A stretch of DNA of 64,000 nt from Brachionus manjavacas. Taxonomy: Eukaryota > Rotifera > Eurotatoria > Ploima > Brachionidae. The translations under genes and the position numbers were made by a program. Below the pieces are notes generated by a model. It was given only the letters and a program-made list of their open reading frames with translations, was not told the DNA's origin and did no database searches. Numbering within the stretch: the first letter of the stretch is position 1; every line of letters begins with the position of its first letter. The stretch covers positions 997,001-1,061,000 of the forward strand of contig JAHQIY010000011.1 in assembly GCA_019054805.1 (NCBI GenBank). Direction: 5' to 3'. This document shows positions 1 through 12,076 of this stretch, in pieces.

Positions 1-848
1 ATTTTTATTCAAATTAAAATTTGATTGAATAATTTGGTAAAAAATTTTCAAAATTTCAGAAAAAAAGTTGGAAAAATTGTCTAACCGAAACAAAAGTCAA
101 ACTTACAATATTTAGAAAAAAAATAAAAAAATTCTTCAAATATAGAACAGATTATAAATAAATTAAATTTGAAATTTTAAAACAAATTTAGAAATTTTAT
201 AAATTATTTTGAATTTTTATTTCTAAATGTTATTTTGCTTTTTTTTTGTTTAGTTTAAATTATTTAAATTTCCAGATTTTATCGTACACTATGAATTTAA
301 TTATCCCATTTTTTTTTGTTAGATAAAATTAGGCCATAGTTAAAAATGAAACTTTAATTATAAAATTAATCTTTAATTTATTTCAAAATTATTTAAATTA
401 TATTTACAGGCTGTTCTATTTTTTGTAATGACTAAATTTTAAATTTAAAAAATTTTTTTCAATTTATTTTAGTTAAAATCAAGAAATTTGATTTATTGCC
501 CACAAACTGATGTGGTTCTCATGCTCGAGATTTGACAGAAAAATGTATCAGTTAATTTTATCTATGTTTAAATGTTTTTTTTTAAAAAAGGATAAATTAA
601 TCTAATTTTATTTCATTCTCCTTTATATTTAATTAAAGAGATAAATAAATTTTCTACTCAATTAATTTTTTAAATGTTGTCTGTGAACAAAAAATTATGT
701 AAAAAAAAAGCAATGATAAATGTTGTCATTTGTCTCAAAATTAGACATTAATTACCAAAAATAATTTAAGAAATAAAATAAATAACTTTTTAACTTTTAT
801 TCATCTCACTATTTAAGAGCGTGTTTGCATGTTCATGTTACCGAAAAA
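1..848. other. AT-rich upstream region
   Basis: No coding sequence is recognised. It probably contains the promoter of the pseudoprotease gene. The only distinctive tract is the 46-bp block at 500-545, which recurs at 7325-7369. Confidence 0.5.
500..545 (+). repeat. 46-bp block, copy A
   Basis: It starts CCACAAACTGATGTGG, a 5-bp stem around AACTGA, and continues through TTCTCATGCTCG and TTTGACAGAAAAAT. A near-identical copy lies at 7325-7369 in intron 3 of the same gene. Copy A sits about 300 bp before exon 1 and copy B about 300 bp before exon 4. Confidence 0.85.
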
Positions 849-3800
849 ATGAAAATTACAAAAATTTATATCTTATCATGTGTTTTGACTCTCAGTCAGC
901 TGAGCTTCATTTTTGCCTTTGTCATTCCACATGAACAGATTGTCATAACTAAAACCTATCCTGTTTCCAAAATTCCTCTTCGGATCAGACTAAAATCTTC
1001 ACAAGTAGAATTCCAAAAGATTACTAATGCACTTTTTAATCATTCAAATAATGTAAGTTCATATCAGACTTGTTAAAATGTCATTTTTTTAAAATCTTGA
1101 AGTTTATATGAATAAATTTCTTTTAAAATGGCCAGCTCAATTCAAATGATTTTGACTAAAAATTTCAAGATTTAAAAAAATGCTTTAATGACAACCCTTG
1201 TTTTTATCATTAAATTTCCAACAAAAAATTTTTTTTTAGAATTTCTATCTGTACAAGCAAATAAATGGTTCTGTTTATTTAATAGTGTCAATGAATAATG
1301 GTCATCCAAAAATTGTGGATTATCTCGATTCGAATAAGATCCAGAAGTTAAATAAGCCGAAAAAAAAAGAATTTAATTATTTAAAAAAAAGGTCTATTGG
1401 TGCTAATATGTTGGAGTATATTTTACCTAATGGTATTTTTAATAACTTTTTTAAAGATGGTTTATTTTAATATCCAAAAAGAGTAAATTATATTTTCAAA
1501 TTCGTCGACTAAAATAGAGCAAGGAAACATAACCAATTAGATTAAAAAAACAAACATTTGAGGGATTTTTTCGGGTATAATATTTAACTTATGGTAAATA
1601 TTTTGTTTTTTAAAGTAATCTATCACTAGAATAAAGCTTATCATTGCATATTAAATCTACTACAAGCAACAATTTTATCATTTCATCATAAAATTTATTC
1701 GAAATTAAAATAAAAGTATTGTAATATAAATTAAATCAGTACAAAAAATATGAAAAAAATATGAAACAAAAAATATGTACAGTAAAAAAAAAAATTAAGG
1801 TAATGTCATAGTTTACTAGAGAAAAAAATTAATTCTTTGATAAAGCACCATTGTTTGATTTAGCTGGTCTCCCTTTTTTTTAAACATGACAAATTCTGTC
1901 ACATTATCGTCTGAGTAGTAGTTTAGTAACTTGCACAGACAGATGAAATACTTACATATGTCAAATTCAAGAAAATATAGGCAGCTGCAATAAAGGGGTA
2001 TTAACAATACATTATATTTGTTCTCATTGTTGACAATTCTGTAAGCAGATAAAGAATCAATCATGCCAAAGTCCGACAGGATCAATTCATCTGCTTTAAC
2101 AATCAAACTGATATCACATTTCAAACTGTAATCAAATTTAACTTGAGATATACTTAAGTCTGTCACCATTCTCTTGATCACATTACAGCCTTAAAGAATG
2201 GTACTTCGTTCATAGTTGGTGTATATGTTTTTGATTGTTTTGTTGAAGCCCTCTGTGTTGTTGTTTGTAGTAGAAAAACTGGGTGGACGAGTGAACAACG
2301 GCCAGTTAATCCAGTGTCCTTCTAGCCATTATTTCTCAAAATATTCATTTCATCATAAAATCGTTCATTTCCTCGATCTGTGACCAACGTTCAAAAATTT
2401 CCATTTTCAGATGAATAAAGCGTTCAAAAGTATTTGAATAATGTAGACTCACCACGTCTTTTTCGATCATGTCTATATAAGTTTTGGCATGTTTTCCAAG
2501 TTTGTCAGGGATTCTTTTATTAATTTTCTGTTTTGGAACCAACACATGAGGATAGTTATTTCTGCAAAACATTGCTTAGCAGCTGCCGCACAAGCTACTT
2601 GTGCATCTTGCATTAGAAATCTCATTTGTAAATTAATGTTGAAAAAATTACAAATATACTTAATGGAATCGAAAAAATGTTTGAAGTCAATAGTCTCTTC
2701 GTGTTAGACGATACCAAACACTATCGGGTATATGTTACGTTTTGGATTTGAACCACCTAATACCAACAGAGGAAAGCCTTGAGTGATTTTATACGTACCG
2801 TTGATATAAAATAGAGTTTGATTTTGACTAGACGTATCGCAACTGACGTTTAAAAGTTTCAAAGCTGTACAAAAGATGTATTTATGGTACGTTGAAGATC
2901 CATTTCCAATAATCGGTCGATAGTCATTTGTGTTGAAACCAAAAAAAAATAGCGTATTTGGGTAAATTGTAGGAAAATACAAATTGTTAGACAGCAAGTT
3001 TTCAACGTCATCGACTTTATTATGTTTTGGTGTCGTCTTTTTTGTACTGATGAACAAAGCCAGCTATTTGTTCACTCTTAAGCTCGAGATCCTCTATTTT
3101 ATATTTGACTCGGTTGTTATTTAAATGACATCTGATCTGTCTTGGGAACAGTTCAGGGTTGTTGTTTATCAACTCGATGATTGTATTGTTTAATTTTTCT
3201 GGTAACCCATTCTCGTTGTTATATTCATCTGCGATCGAATGTTATACATTATCAGCTTTTTGGGAAAAGGACACGCTATCTTTTATTTCAAAAATAACGC
3301 AGTTGTATTTGACTGGACAACCTTCAGTGTCACATCTTCTCAATTGTTGTTTGGCTCGGTGTCTAGTGATTTCAAAGCACTATTTACAATAATAGTCTCT
3401 ATTAGTTTGATAAGCTACTGATTTTGGAATTTGAACACGAATATATTCTTTATGCTCAAGTTCAGTTAAGCCATCTTCTAACATCTCCCAATTAAGCTTT
3501 TCAAAATGTTCTTTTTCAATTTCCATTTTTTATATGCAACAATGAAATGATTTTAGAATAGAAGAAAACTACTATTCAAATACTTAAATTTACTATAGTA
3601 AAAAATGAAATAATTTATTTTTGCATGTAGTTGTTTTAGAGAAATATAGTTTGATTTTAAATTAGAAAGCTTTTACTTTATATTAGCAAATATTACTTTA
3701 GAAAAAAATAGTTGTAGTTTATTGACAAAAAAAAAGACTTTATTTTTATTAGCCAGCCATTTTTTCGTCATTTAACAAAATTATTGAACACAATTTTGAT

Positions 3801-6800
3801 AAAGCATGGAAAAAGTGCGATCTTTTAATTTTTTTTTTTAATAAATTGGAGCTAGTTTTACAACATTATTACATTGGGCTAAAATAGATTAAATCAAACA
3901 AAGAATATTTATTTTTTTTGTTTTAAAACAAAATTCTTTCAAAACACTTCATTTCTAGTCCATTGATTCAGATTAATTGCATCTGATGTTTTTTTTTTGC
4001 TTTTTTGATTGTATTTTTTTTTTTTTGTTTTTTTTCCAGTAAATACTGATGTATCATAAAAATACTAGCAGCGTTTTTTTATGTTTTTAAATATAGACCA
4101 TCTTGAAATATTTCATGGTTTATTAAGTAAAAATTTTTGTTCAAAATGGAGCTTATTTGTTTATTATTATAGTCATTCACCAACTTAATTATTTAGAATT
4201 GTAGTAGTAGTTAGTAGTGTAGAATACATTTTTTAATAAATTGATTTTGAATATTTTTTTAGGGATATTTTTAAACTAAATAAAAATTCTAATTTAATCG
4301 CCCGTTCAAAAATTAATAAATTAGACTTTAATTATGACACTAATTTTAGAAAACTAAGAAATCAAATTTCTAAAAAAACAAAGTAAGAAGTAAGTAAGTT
4401 TAAGTAAAAAGTAAGTTTTTGTTAAATTTATTTTCTTTTTTATACTAAAAATGAAATAGTTAAAGATAAAAACAATACAAAGATTCAGTCGTACTTTCAA
4501 GATCAAAATTATATTTTAAAGGTTTTAATTTAAATGTAAAACACAAAAATTTTTTTCAATCACATAATTTAAATATTAAAGGTGATGGATTTTTGTACAT
4601 ATTTAATTCCATTCGATGCTATTATTATGAATTTAAAGAATATTACTTTTTTTACTTAAAATTTAAAAAAAATTCTACAATTATATTATTAAATTGAATT
4701 CAATTAAATTATCTTACAATTAAATTTTCTACAATTATAGGAATAAGAACAGCGGAGAAAGACCATTTGTAGTCTAATTAATATATGTGTGATTAAGTCC
4801 AAAGAACATTTGAACGAAAAAATTTTGAACAAAAATTGACCAAAATTTAAATTTTATCTTTATAGTCAAAAGACTAAATTGCAAATGTTAATATAGTGTT
4901 TTTTTATTACAAAATTAACTTTAAAAAATAAAATGACCAGTGCGTTAAAAAATTGACAAGTTTTTAGTTTTTCTTTCAAAAAAAATCTAAAAAATTTGTA
5001 AAATAAAATTTAAGAATTCTATTATTAATTAATAATACATTGGATATTGATGTAGACCATATTCTCGCATTGTTTTTATTTAATTGTAATTTTGAATTTT
5101 AAGATGATTTAACTTTTTCGGGTTCTTCGGGAAAGCTTATTTCCGAACCAGTTAGCTTTGAAGTCAAAATATTAATAGTAACTGACGAAACAATTTTGGA
5201 CCATTTTAAAAAGGATACAAATGATAAGGCGACCGCATTTAGAAATATGAGAACCTATTACACTGAATTGATAAATTCCGTCAATAACTTGTTAAAAAGT
5301 GATTCAAAAACTAAAATGTCTATTAAAATTGCAGATTTTCTATTCCTCGAGTTCATTAATGATTTGTTTTGGCTTTCTAATTTTATAGTGGGCGATTCAA
5401 TTCCCTTCTACAATGTTAAAGAGGTTATTAATTCTAGAAAAGCTCTGCATGCTTTTAAACATTATATGAGTAAGCTAAACTTGGATGTGGACTATAATCT
5501 TGCCATTGGATTTACAAAGTATTTTTAAACAAAATCATGTCAAATGCAAAAGTTATTTATTATGTGTTACAGTTAAAATGAGATTTAAATTATGTAAGAT
5601 TTAGAAAAAAGAAGAAATTTTCGTTTTACAAATTGGAAATATCAATTTATTTTGAGGAAAAATAATATTTGTAAATTTTGAAAAAAAAACTTTGCTTTTA
5701 TGTTTTATTTTTAATTTATTTAAAAAAAATTATTCATTGTAGATTTAATCAATTTTTAATTATTTTAATTCGGGCATTTAATGAAATTAAAATCCTAAAT
5801 TTTAAAGTCTACAATAGACTATGAATTTTGACCAACTCTGTGAATGATAAACTTAAAATTTTCTGTTATTTTATTTACTAGGTAATTATTATTTTATTAT
5901 TGAAATTGTTAAATTTTAATCAAAAATAAAATCAAATAAAAGTCTTTTCAAATAGAAGAGAAGTTAAAAAATAGTTCATTTTAAAAAAATAGCTTATTAA
6001 AATAAGTGTAAAAAAATAATTGTCAATAATCTAATAGGGTCCTTCTTTTACCTAAACACTAATTTTGAAAATTTACTCACGCCTCTTTTTTTAAAAAGCA
6101 AATATATTTTTTTATGTTTTAACATGTAATTTCGTTTGGACTTGTCTGTACTTTTTAAAATTTAATTAACTTTCTTTTCAAGATAATTTTTTCTTGTTAA
6201 TTAAATATTTTAATATTTTTAAAAACCTAATCTGCTGCCAAATGTCATTTTTCTCGTAGAGGATTTCACTAGCTTTCCCAAAATGTGTCTGGTTTTGTTC
6301 AGGAATTTTAATTTTTGCGATATAACTACAATTTTTTTGATTTTTTGGAGCTTGGAAGAAGGTCAGGTTTTTTATTTATTTATTTATTTTTTTATTTATT
6401 TAAATGAACGCATTAAAAGCGATGTAAAAAAAGATAAAAAAATAAAATCTAATAAGTAAATAAGTAATAAATTATATTATAATATATAATAATAATAATA
6501 AAATAATAATAGGCTGCGACAGGTTTTATCCTGTAGAGCAAGACACTAGGGTTCCACTATGGTAGCTAAAATGAGTATAAATAACAAAATATGCTTGTTT
6601 CTTGTTTGACTTAAAAAAGTCATCAAATTAAAGGATTAAATTTAAAAGACAAAAAATTCTTGAAAAAAAACTAATTTAATTTTAAAGAATTACAGGAAAT
6701 TTCAAACTAAATAACATGTTAAAAATTTTGAGAATACATTTTCTTTTTAAAATAAATGTGGTCAGTGTTTTGGTAGGGCCCATTTTAAATTGTGGTTTAA

Positions 6801-9800
6801 GAACAACAGCGAAAATTAATTTTCTTATTAGAAATTATCAGATATTGGATTCTATATTTTCAATAAAATCTAATTTTGATGTTTGAATCATGGTTTTTAC
6901 ACACGAACTTGATCGATTATATTTTTCTATTTTATTCTGTTTTGCTTAAATATATCACCTTACTCTAATTGATCGATAATCACGTCTGTTAATGTTTTTT
7001 CTGATCTTAATTCATGAGTTAATTTAAATACTTCTTCTAGCTAGAATTTTCAAAGTTTTCTATCCAAGATTTCAAGAGGCTTAGGTCTAAATGTTGGAAA
7101 ATCTCATATACTCTTTGGGTTTTTTTTAAATGAACCAAAATAGAAGATTTCAAAGTAAGTAGCCATTGACTTGAATGCTTGATGACTAGTAGCTTTGCGT
7201 AGTTAAAATTCAGTATTAGTGTCATTAAAAATAATAAAGAAAGTGCCTTAAGCCTAAAGCAATAATTTCATATAAACTGTTATTGGAAAGACTGTTTTTA
7301 GTCTTCTATTATTTGATATAGTGTCCACAAACTGATGTGGTTCTCATGCTCGAAATTTGACAGAAAAATTACTCAGTTATTTTCATTTGAGTTAAAATAC
7401 TTTTTCTGAATAAGAGATAGAAATGTAAAACCGAAAAGTATAATTCTTCAATTTTCTAAAAAATTTTTCACAAAAAAATATTAATTTCTATGGGTTTCAC
7501 AACATTTTTACGAAATTTCCAATTTTACAGAGCTTATTCATTAATAATATATAAAAAAAAAAATTAATAATTAATGTTAATCTAAATTGAAATTGACAGA
7601 TTTGTGACATAAATTCCAATGCATTTGACAAAAAATGAACATGTTTGGGTTATTTTTTATCTTAAGGAAGGATTTATGGTATGATTCTAAAACAGAAACA
7701 GAATCGGTCAAATCTACTCTTTTGGGAATTTCTTATTTTGGTTCTGTATGCTCGAATTACAAGTACCTAATTGTTGAGGATGATGGTCAATTATCTAATA
7801 AACTTACTTTGGCTCGACAAATATTGCTTAGCATGGGTGTAAACTATGACATTGATTCTTGCGGCAATGGTTATCTGATGAACAAATTTTTGACCCAGAA
7901 TAATCCAGCTTTATCATCATGTTCTAAGCAACAAGTAAAAATGAATTTAATAGAAAATGGAGAGTAATTGTTTAGAAATTTTTGTAACTTTTTACTTAAT
8001 CTTTTTTTCAGAACTCTGTCTGAAATGGCTGGCTGCTTGAGTTACAGTCTAGAGACTGAACAAAATTTGTTTGGTCAATTTTGGAACGCTAACGAACAGT
8101 GTAAGTTAATGTTCGGTCCTAGTGCCTCATTTTGTCATGAATACTCTTCTCAAATTTGCTCAGCATTGTATTGTCGCCAGTCTCTAAGCTCTAAAACTTG
8201 TATGGCTAGTTCTCCTGCTGCCAATGGAACTGTTTGTGGATACCGAAAGGTAGGTGTTTATTTTTATTAATAAAAAATCTTTGAATGATTTTTTTTTAAT
8301 CAAAATTAAAAAACAAGAAAAATTAAAAAATTTCACTAAATTAATTAATTACTATTTGGTACAAAAATTGGACCAGCTTCAATGTACTGAATAAATTTAA
8401 AAATAAATTTAAATAAAATCAAAAAAAATTCAAATAATATTTAAAGTAAATAAATGAATTCTTGTCTTTTTAGATGTGTCTGAATGGCATGTGTAAATCA
8501 AGTTGGTCTGCACCGGCATTGGAATGTCCTTTTGGAGATGATTTCGTTCAGAATAGAATTGACGGAACTAAATTCAATGATGACTTAATAACATGCAGTG
8601 AATATTTCGATGAAATCAGAAAGTTTGAATATAGCATTGATGGATTTTGTAATACTGATTCAGGAAAAGTATCATGCTGCCAAAGCTGTCTAAGTACTTT
8701 ATAAAAGGATGAAATGAGACAATAAGTAAAATTCTTTATAAGAGTATCGAGCATTGAATTGTGCTGACAAAAATGTCATTTGTCCGGCTTTTAGTGATTA
8801 TTGTGGATTTTTGCCTTGGATTAGAGATTTGTGTCCAAGAACATGCAAAAAATGCCAAGGTATTTTTAATAATGAGAATAATCAACAATGATGAATGATG
8901 AATTTATAAATAAATATATAAATATAAAGTAACGCCAATATTTTGTTCACAAAATGATGCTTTGTGTAATAATGGAGGAACTTGTATAAATGTAGCTTTG
9001 GATGAAAAAAAAATGTTTGGCTTTAGTTGTAAATGTAAAGAAGGATATAGTGGAGAGTTTTGCGAAAGAAGTAAATCTAAAAAAAATTTAAACCTTCTTA
9101 GATTAAATTTTGGAAAACAGAAAATCCATGTCAACCAAATCCATGTAGAAACGAAGGAACATGCTTAAAAAAGGGCAGTGATGGATACGAATGTGAATGT
9201 CCAGAAGATACACGAGGAAAAAATTGTGAAGAATCATTAACAACACTCATGAAAACCACAATTCCAGAATCTTCTACTCCTCTGAGTACTTTAATTAGTA
9301 CTACTTCTTTAGAGGATACTTCTACATCAACTGAATCCACTGTGGTTTCTTCACTGCCTGATACTTCAATTTCTGGAACTTCTACTTCTCTTAGCTCTTC
9401 AGTTAGTACTACTTCTTTAGAGGATACTTCTACATCAACTGAATCCACTGTGGTTTCTTCACTGCCTGATACTTCAATTTCTGGAACTTCTACTTCTCTT
9501 AGCTCTTCAGTTAGTACTACTTCTTTAGAGGATACTTCTACATCAACTGATTCCACTGTGGTTCCTACACTGCCAGATACTTCAATTCCAGAATCTTCTA
9601 CTCCTCTAAGTACTTCAATTAGTACTACTTCTTTAGAGGATACTTCTACATCAACTGATTCCACTGTGGTTCCTACACTGCCAGATACTTCAATTCCAGA
9701 ATCTTCTACTCCTCTAAGTACTTCAATTAGTACTACTTCTTTAGAGGATACTTCTACATCAACCGAATCCACTGTGGTTTCTTCACTGCCAGATACTTCA

Positions 9801-10106
9801 ATTTCAGAATCTTCTACTCCTCTAAGTACTTCAATTAGTACTACTTCTTTAGAGGATACTTCTACATCAACTGATTCCACTGTGGTTTCTTCACTGCCAG
9901 ATACTTCATTATCTTATCCAACATCTTCATCGATATTATTTCATGGAATAACTAGTGGCTCTCCTGAATCAACATTTTTTAGTTCAACTCAATCATCCTT
10001 TTCCACCCAAACGTATTCCTTTAATGATTCTACAATTCAAGTTGAACCTACAGTTTGTTTAAATTTTAGTTCAATTACAACTGACATTTTCACTACCAAC
10101 AATTAA
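849..10106 (+). CDS. Secreted ADAM/ADAMTS-like pseudoprotease with ShK, EGF and mucin-like repeats (9 exons)
   Basis: Exons by splice site and phase: 849-1052, 1240-1432 (or to 1458), 5104-5518, 7667-7963, 8012-8249, 8474-8693, 8743-8859, 8930-9070, 9121-10106. They give one frame of about 936 residues. ATG 849 opens a hydrophobic signal peptide. A prodomain follows, ending near a basic LKKRS convertase-like site. Exons 3-4 carry a reprolysin-like fold (VSFEVKILIVTDE, GISYFGSVC, IVEDDG). At residues 321-332, where HExxHxxGxxHD is expected, the protein has RQILLSMGVNYD: all three zinc histidines and the glutamate are gone. Exons 5-6 resemble the ADAMTS cysteine-rich region (NANEQCKLMFGPSASFC, PAANGTVCG). 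Exons 6-7 hold cysteine patterns like ShK modules, then come two EGF modules (NNGGTC, RNEGTC) and a Ser/Thr repeat. No transmembrane segment is seen, so the product is probably secreted. The least certain point is whether exons 1-2 belong to the same transcript. Confidence 0.82.
1816..3526 (-). mobile_element. Decayed MULE (Mutator-like) DNA transposon with FLYWCH/SWIM-type transposase
   Basis: The minus strand reads as a transposase in several broken frames. The start near 3526 gives MEIEKEHFEKLNWEM and then a cysteine-containing N-terminal part (RRCDTEGCPVKYNC). Around 2704-3057 the MULE DDE start appears as FYINGTYKITQGFPLLVLGG, with N where the first catalytic D of the D-x-T-x-K motif is expected. 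Pieces at 2345-2572 and 1816-2181 follow, the last with a SWIM-like CSCLYFLEFDICKYF. Several in-frame stops and frame changes show it is dead. It lies inside intron 2 of the pseudoprotease gene, in antisense orientation. Confidence 0.75.
3540..5103. other. Remainder of intron 2, nothing recognised
   Basis: Very AT-rich with homopolymer runs and a short GTAAG-rich tract near 4380-4420. No coding or repeat structure could be supported. Confidence 0.5.
5519..7666. other. Intron 3 of the pseudoprotease gene
   Basis: The donor AAA|GTATTT and the acceptor ending CTTAAG bound it. It holds TTTA-type simple repeats near 6370-6400, an AAT microsatellite near 6485-6510, and a slightly GC-richer tract (6510-6570) that may be a transposon tail. 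Copy B of the 46-bp block is at 7325. No exon was found inside. Confidence 0.6.
7325..7369 (+). repeat. 46-bp block, copy B
   Basis: Near-identical to 500-545 (one clear substitution, CTCGAA for CTCGAG) and in the same orientation. It lies in intron 3, about 300 bp before the exon for the remnant zinc-site region. Confidence 0.85.
9300..9910 (+). repeat. 108-bp in-frame tandem repeat (36-residue mucin-like unit), about six copies
   Basis: The core TSLEDTSTST recurs exactly every 108 bp from 9306. Units differ by a few substitutions, such as TESTVVSSLPD versus TDSTVVPTLPD and SGTSTS versus PESSTP. The composition is Ser/Thr/Pro rich with acidic residues and no cysteine, suggesting an O-glycosylated stalk. 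The repeat also leaves a long open frame on the minus strand, which is a shadow. Confidence 0.93.
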
Positions 10107-10500
10107 AGCTTGATGATGATAAAAGAATTTTTTATTTAAAATAAGAATATTTTGTTTTTTATTTTTTTTGCTTAGTTTAAATTTAGAATGGCCTTAGATA
10201 GTTATTTTATTAACTCTACTGATACTTTTAATAAAGATCAAAGTGTTCGTTTTTATTTATATTTTAAGTTATCAAAAATAAATAAAAACGTTAATTGTTA
10301 ATTGTTAATTTTTTCTTGAATATTTTACTTTTTTAAATTATTGTCCTTTTGCAAACTATATGTCGTTGTGAATTTATTGAAAAATAATCCTAAGCAAACA
10401 TTTTCCATTTTCCTTTTTCTTTACTTTTGTGCATTAATGATAAACTAATCGGCTTAATATGGCAAGATCTGCAATGAATTCTTCTAAATTAATATTTTTA
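10107..10500. other. Intergenic, 3' side of the pseudoprotease gene
   Basis: It contains the likely 3' UTR with AT-rich polyadenylation-like sequence. Nothing else is recognised. Confidence 0.4.
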
Positions 10501-10509
10501 GGGAAAAAA

Positions 10510-11310
10510 AGATTAAAATCAACACAAAGATTAAAATTTGAAAAAATACTTTTAGCACAAAAATTAAAAATAAAATAAATGCATTCAACACAGAAAAAAA
10601 TATTGAAAAAAACAGTAAACACAAAAATGCTTTTTAATTCTTTCAATGCAACAATAAAGCGTGACTTTACTTACAGGAGAAAATTGAGCGTTCATGCTTT
10701 TTTAATTAAAAGCATGGAAATAATTAAGTACTATTCACTTGATTCAAAAATTTTTGCCGTGGTGCCTAAGCCTTCAAAGTGTAGCATTAAACTGGGTAAA
10801 AAAATGGCTTGTTGGGAAAATTTTAAAAAAATTTATTCAAGAACTTATTTATTCAAGAACTGTTATAAAGTTAACCTTTACAATAAGAAATGTTCTTGCA
10901 AGTTTTTCACTAAAATAGGATATTGTGCACATTTATTGGCATTAAAAGAACTGTTTAAAAAAAGGACCAATTTGTCAATAAACCTAAAAGAGGTAGAGCA
11001 AAAAATGCGGAAAAATGGTTTTCTAGAGACTAATTTTTTTAAGTTCTTTTATTTAAGCTTCGAAATATACTTTATTTACTTAATTTCCACTTATAAATTA
11101 AATAAAATTTAAAATTAAAAAAAAATTTATTTTATTTGAAATATTTTTGTGTTGAAAAAAATTTTCTTTAAGAATTATTTTCAAACACAATTTTTTTGTG
11201 TTAAATGTTTTTTTTTTTAAATACAATTTTTTGTGCTCAGAAGAAATCGAATTGTGTTGAATGTTTTTTTCATTGTGTTAATCAGAAATTGATTGTGCTG
11301 AAATAATATT
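10510..11310 (+). mobile_element. MULE deletion derivative with SWIM-type C-terminal ORF and iterated ends
   Basis: The ORF 10579-11112 (177 residues) matches only the C-terminal part of a MULE transposase: NATIKRDFTYRRKLS upstream of a SWIM finger, KCSCKFFTKIGYCAH. The DDE core is absent. Left of the ORF the sequence repeats CAACACA/GCACAAA motifs. To its right (11140-11300) the inverse, TGTGTTGAA/TTGTGCT, recurs about every 20-30 bp. This looks like long terminal inverted repeats built from short iterated motifs. Confidence 0.65.
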
Positions 11311-12076
11311 CCCTAAATTTTTTAAATTTCAGTGCCAAAAAAGTTAGCTTTTAACAGTTTTTGAAAGTAATTGTTTTTTATTAAATTAATGACACCAAAA
11401 AGCAAGAAAAAGTTATATAATTAATAAGAGAATATAATTATTCATGCTTGAATACATTTTGTATTTAAATAACTTGAATAAATTTTTTTTTTTAATTAAA
11501 ACTTAGTGTAATTTTCAAGCAGATTATTTTTATTATTCATTAATTTTATAAAATAATTTAAACTTACATATTTTTACTAAATATTACTCAATATTTTATT
11601 TTCTAACATCATTAGCGCCGCACTTAATATTAGGAAATGAGTTTTCTAAATAAAAAAAATTTTAATCTTTTTTTCTCCCTATGTTTTAACATTGCATCTC
11701 AACTTAAGACATAAGTTTAAGCTTATTTAAAATTAAGCTTTTATTACAGCACTTCATAGTTCACAAACTAGTAAATATTTTCTGAATCAAACCACGAACA
11801 TCAAATATTAGTTTCAACAAACGAATACCAAGCTCTGCAAAAACTCTCCAATTTATTGCATTTATTAATCAAATATTTTTTGGTGTGCATTTTACAGAAA
11901 AATGTAGAGTTTTTTAGAAGAAAAAATTATAGCGTTTGTACTGTAATTTTTGTACAAATATTTCACATCGCCAATTTTTTAAAATTCAATTATTTTTTTT
12001 GTTTTTTTCACTTAAAATAAAATTTAAAATTAAAAAGCAATAAACTGTCTATTTATTTAGAATTAAAAAATTTAAA
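11310..12076. other. Intergenic, nothing recognised
   Basis: AT-rich sequence between the MULE derivative and the 3' end of the ependymin-related gene. No coding signal or clear repeat. Confidence 0.4.

Noticed and set aside
2740-2762. Sequence resembling a tRNA T-arm (GGATTTGAACC)
   Set aside because: It lies inside the MULE coding remnant and no clover-leaf, acceptor stem or anticodon arm can be built around it.
9131-9880. 249-residue open frame on the minus strand with repeats of VESVDVEVSSKEVVL type
   Set aside because: It is the exact antisense of the in-frame 108-bp repeat of the mucin-like exon, which is supported by splice phase and the preceding EGF modules.
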